Source: Rhizobiaceae bacterium
Lineage (GTDB): Bacteria > Pseudomonadota > Alphaproteobacteria > Rhizobiales > Rhizobiaceae
DNA: 64,000 nucleotides
Assembly (NCBI GenBank): GCA_023953835.1
Contig: JAMLJB010000001.1
Span: 3,507,501-3,571,500, forward strand
Reading direction: 5' to 3'
Below are positions 61,089-64,000 of the stretch, piece after piece; the stretch's first letter is position 1; every line of letters begins with the position of its first letter. The notes beneath the pieces are model-generated. The model had not been told where the DNA came from, made no database searches, and saw nothing but the letters and a program-made list of their open reading frames with translations. Made by a program: the position numbers and the translations under genes.

Positions 61089-63653
61089 ATGGACGTTGTC
61101 GTCGTCGAATCGCCCGCCAAGGCCAAGACCATAAACAAGTATCTGGGCCGCAATTATAAGGTGCTCGCCTCGTTCGGCCACGTGCGGGACCTGCCCGCGA
61201 AGGACGGCTCCGTGCGTCCGGACGACGATTTTTCCATGTCCTGGAGCGTCGATGCCGCATCCGGCAAGCGGCTGACCGATATTGCCAAGGCGTTGAAGGA
61301 TGCAGACGGCCTTATCCTCGCAACCGACCCCGATCGCGAGGGCGAAGCGATTTCATGGCATGTGCTTGAAGTGCTCAAGCAGAAGCGCGTCGTGAAGGAC
61401 AAGCCCGTCAGTCGCGTTGTGTTCAACGCCATCACCAAGCAATCGGTGCTCGACGCGATGGCGCATCCCCGCCAGATCGACGCACCGCTGGTCGAAGCCT
61501 ATCTCGCGCGGCGCGCGCTGGACTATCTGGTCGGGTTCACGCTCTCCCCGGTCCTGTGGCGGAAATTGCCGGGCGCGCGCTCGGCGGGGCGAGTGCAATC
61601 GGTTGCGCTGCGCCTCGTGTGCGACCGCGAAGCCGAGATCGAGCGGTTCGTCCGCGAGGAATATTGGCAGATCGCCGCCACGCTGCGCACGCCGCGCGCG
61701 GAAAGCTTCGAGGCCCGGCTGACCGAATTCGAAGGTCGGAAACTGCAAAAGCTGGACATCAAGACCGGCCAGCAAGCCGATGATATCAAAGGGATGTTGA
61801 ACGGCGCTGCCTTCAAGGCCGCATCCGTCGAGGCCAAGCCGACGCGGCGGAACCCGGCCCCACCCTTCACCACTTCGACGCTCCAGCAGGCAGCCTCCTC
61901 GCGACTCGGCTTTTCCGCGAACCGCACGATGCAGGTTGCGCAGCGGCTCTATGAAGGCATGGACATTGGCGGAGAGACGGCCGGCCTGATCACCTATATG
62001 CGTACCGATGGCGTGCAGATCGCACCCGAAGCCATAACTTCCGCACGCGACGTGATCGAGCACGAATTCGGCACGAAATACCTGCCTGAAAAGCCGCGCT
62101 ACTACGCCAACAAGGCGAAGAACGCGCAGGAAGCGCACGAGGCCATTCGCCCGACCGATTTTTCGCGCCTGCCGCAGGACATGAAGAAATATCTCGATGC
62201 CGACCAGGCACGGCTTTACGAAATGATCTGGAAGCGGGCCGTCGCGAGCCAGATGCAGCCGGCGGAAATCGAGCGCACGACGGTCGAAATCGACGCGGCC
62301 AATGGCAGCCGCACGGCAAGGCTGCGCGCGGTCGGCTCGGTCGTCAAGTTCGACGGTTTCATCGCTGCCTATACGGACGTGAAGGACGAGGATTCGGAGG
62401 ACGAGGAGAACAGGCGCCTGCCGGAAATTCATGCCGGCGAAGGGCTGGAGCGCGAATCGGTCAACGCCACGCAGCATTCCACCGAGCCGCCGCCCCGCTA
62501 TTCCGAAGCCTCGCTCATCAAAAAGATGGAGGAATTGGGGATCGGTCGCCCGTCCACCTATGCCGCCACGCTCAAGACGCTGGAAGACCGCGAATATGTG
62601 GTGATCGACAAGCGCAAGCTCATCCCGCATTCGCGGGGCCGCATCGTCACGGCCTTTCTGGAAAGCTTCTTCGACAAGTATGTCGAATATGATTTCACCG
62701 CCGACCTTGAGGAAAAGCTGGACGAAATCTCGGATGGCAAGCTCGAATACAAGGTGGTCCTGCGCGATTTCTGGCGGGATTTTTCCGCCGCCGTGGAAAG
62801 CATCAAGGAGTTGCGCGTCACCGACGTTCTGAACGCGCTGAACGACGACCTCGCGCCGCTTTTGTTCCCCGCCCGGGAAGACGGCAGCGACCCCCGCGTC
62901 TGCCCGAAATGCGGGACTGGAACGCTTTCGCTCAAGCTCGGCAAATATGGCGCATTCGTCGGCTGCTCGAACTATCCCGAATGCGGCTTCACCCGGCAGT
63001 TGGGAGACGCGTCAGGCAATGGCGAAGCCGAATCCGTGGAAGACGGCACGAAGGCACTAGGCACCGATCCTTACACCCAGGAAGAGATCACGCTTCGGTC
63101 CGGGCGCTTCGGCCCCTATGTCCAGCGTGGAGAGGGCAAGGAAGCCAAGCGGTCGAGCCTGCCCAAGGGCTGGACCGCCGAATCCGTCGACCACGAAAAG
63201 GCGCTCGCCCTGCTGTCGCTGCCGCGCGACGTTGGCAAGCACCCTGAAACGGGCAAGATGATTTCCGCCGGGCTCGGGCGCTACGGTCCGTTCGTGCTGC
63301 ATGACGGCACCTACGCCAATCTCGAATCGATCGAGGACGTGTTCTCCATCGGCCTCAACCGTGCTGTGTCGGTCATCGCAGAAAAGCAGCAGAAGGGGCC
63401 TCGCGCGCGCGGCGGCACGCCTGCGGCAATCAAGGACCTCGGTGCGCACCCCGATGGGGGCGGCACGATCACTGTTCGCGACGGGCGCTATGGTCCCTAT
63501 GTCAACTACGGCAAGGTGAACGCCACGCTTCCCAAGGGTAAGGACCCGGCGAGCGTGACGCTTGAGGAAGCGCTTGCGCTGATCGCCGCGAAGTCCGAAA
63601 AGGATGCGGCGAACGGCGGCAAGAAGCCATTCCGGCGTGGAAAGAAGGCATAG
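61089..63653 (+). CDS. topA: DNA topoisomerase I
   Basis: 854 residues from ATG 61089. It relaxes negative supercoils. The TOPRIM start is VVVESPAKAKTINKYLG; LATDPDREGEAISWH carries the DxDxE-like acidic residues; the active Tyr lies in GLITYMRTDG. Downstream are a CPKCGTGTLSLKLGKYGAFVGCSNYPECGF zinc motif (in parts) and repeated TopoC-like segments (LRSGRFGPYVQ, GRYGPFVLHDG, GRYGPYVNYG) ending in a basic tail (KKPFRRGKKA). rnr begins two bases later. Confidence 0.98.
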   Translation: MDVVVVESPAKAKTINKYLGRNYKVLASFGHVRDLPAKDGSVRPDDDFSMSWSVDAASGKRLTDIAKALKDADGLILATDPDREGEAISWHVLEVLKQKRVVKDKPVSRVVFNAITKQSVLDAMAHPRQIDAPLVEAYLARRALDYLVGFTLSPVLWRKLPGARSAGRVQSVALRLVCDREAEIERFVREEYWQIAATLRTPRAESFEARLTEFEGRKLQKLDIKTGQQADDIKGMLNGAAFKAASVEAKPTRRNPAPPFTTSTLQQAASSRLGFSANRTMQVAQRLYEGMDIGGETAGLITYMRTDGVQIAPEAITSARDVIEHEFGTKYLPEKPRYYANKAKNAQEAHEAIRPTDFSRLPQDMKKYLDADQARLYEMIWKRAVASQMQPAEIERTTVEIDAANGSRTARLRAVGSVVKFDGFIAAYTDVKDEDSEDEENRRLPEIHAGEGLERESVNATQHSTEPPPRYSEASLIKKMEELGIGRPSTYAATLKTLEDREYVVIDKRKLIPHSRGRIVTAFLESFFDKYVEYDFTADLEEKLDEISDGKLEYKVVLRDFWRDFSAAVESIKELRVTDVLNALNDDLAPLLFPAREDGSDPRVCPKCGTGTLSLKLGKYGAFVGCSNYPECGFTRQLGDASGNGEAESVEDGTKALGTDPYTQEEITLRSGRFGPYVQRGEGKEAKRSSLPKGWTAESVDHEKALALLSLPRDVGKHPETGKMISAGLGRYGPFVLHDGTYANLESIEDVFSIGLNRAVSVIAEKQQKGPRARGGTPAAIKDLGAHPDGGGTITVRDGRYGPYVNYGKVNATLPKGKDPASVTLEEALALIAAKSEKDAANGGKKPFRRGKKA

Positions 63654-63654
63654 C

Positions 63655-64000
63655 TTGAACCAGGACATTCCGGGAGGCCGAAAAGGTGGCGGATCGAATT
63701 CCGGCGACACCGGCTCCCGGAAACAGGGCATTCGGCCAAGCCGTGATGATATAATAAAATATATCTCCGAGAACCCGGATGGCGCAGCCAAGCGTCAGAT
63801 CGCCAAGGCCTTCTCGTTGAAGGGCGATGACCGCCTCTGGCTGAAGGACCTGCTGAGGGATTTGCAGAAGGAGGGCTTCCTGCGCAGGCGCAACAAGCGT
63901 CTCGTGAAGCCCGGAACACTGCCCCATGTAACCGTGCTGGACATTTTCGGGCGCGATTCCGACGGCAGCCTGCTTGGGCGCCCCACGGAAGCGCGAGACG
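63655..64000 (+). CDS. rnr: ribonuclease R, N-terminal part (3' end outside window)
   Basis: A TTG at 63655, one base after the topA stop, opens a frame that runs off the window after about 115 residues. A Gly/Arg-rich start is followed by the RNase R N-terminal helix-turn-helix: IIKYISENPDGAAKRQIAKAF in parts, WLKDLLRDLQKEGFLRRRNKRLV in parts, and then LPHVTVLDIFGRDSDGSLLGRP in parts, the start of the cold-shock-like region. Nuclease residues lie outside. topA-rnr order is common in rhizobia. Confidence 0.85.
   Translation, partial: MNQDIPGGRKGGGSNSGDTGSRKQGIRPSRDDIIKYISENPDGAAKRQIAKAFSLKGDDRLWLKDLLRDLQKEGFLRRRNKRLVKPGTLPHVTVLDIFGRDSDGSLLGRPTEARD

Noticed and set aside
61353-62630. 425-codon open frame antisense to topA
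   Set aside because: Shadow of TopA; low-complexity Arg/Gly composition and no conserved motif.

Overview
The window looks like chromosomal core DNA from an alphaproteobacterium of the order Hyphomicrobiales (Rhizobiales), probably near Phyllobacteriaceae/Brucellaceae. I base this on the gene families and layout: CckA next to an orphan FliO, an EipB-type DUF1849 protein, NDUFA12, DUF3126, DUF1489, a MopJ-like PAS_5 protein, a PccB-type carboxylase, rpsB-tsf-pyrH-frr-uppS-cdsA-rseP, and clpS-clpA next to a phasin. The DNA is GC-rich and densely packed, and GTG/TTG starts are common. I see no rRNA, tRNA, insertion sequence, prophage or CRISPR array. The species call is inference.

Layout. 1-8 kb: 3' end of dinB, DUF2155, NDUFA12, a CAP-domain lipoprotein, gatB, a CBS protein and a rhomboid protease, then a rightward run of PAS_5, tandem-PilZ and a secreted C93-type cysteine peptidase. 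8-16 kb: gamma-carbonic anhydrase, cysE, enoyl-CoA hydratase, alpha/beta hydrolase, DUF192, tandem cold-shock protein, glyoxalase and acyl-CoA carboxylase beta. 16-25 kb: cckA, fliO, tuf, then a coupled leftward unit cysK-alaX-sseA-GNAT, and a LuxR-type response regulator. 25-38 kb: a very large AsmA/YhdP-like protein, a peroxiredoxin, DUF2059, rpiA, the translation/lipid cluster rseP-cdsA-uppS-frr-pyrH-tsf-rpsB, and eipB. 38-50 kb: ridA, a phosphodiesterase, a FemAB-like protein, an SMR transporter, a HIT protein, azlCD, a class III cyclase, clpS-clpA, a phasin, a D,D-carboxypeptidase with SPOR domain, DUF1489 and sdaA. 50-64 kb: gatC-GNAT-gatA, a UPF0173 hydrolase, ruvX, an AidB-like acyl-CoA dehydrogenase, pyrB with a dihydroorotase-like partner, plsY, dprA, topA and the 5' end of rnr.

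How the genes connect. Several encode one pathway in pieces: GatCAB is split, with gatB about 47 kb from gatCA; cysteine synthesis (cysE, cysK) is joined to sulfur transfer (sseA) and tRNA proofreading (alaX); and cell-cycle control is represented by CckA, a MopJ-like PAS protein and CtrA-type boxes.

Most of the window is ordinary housekeeping. The parts most worth checking are: (1) an unannotated 44-codon membrane-peptide ORF at about 50.6 kb whose upstream region carries the same 11-bp operator core as the phasin promoter at 46.67 kb; (2) a dihydroorotase homologue lacking nearly all metal ligands; (3) twin palindromes exactly four helical turns apart upstream of a small gene at 16.1 kb; (4) an intrinsic terminator in the leader of the rhomboid gene; and (5) an intact CtrA box upstream of the tandem cold-shock gene.
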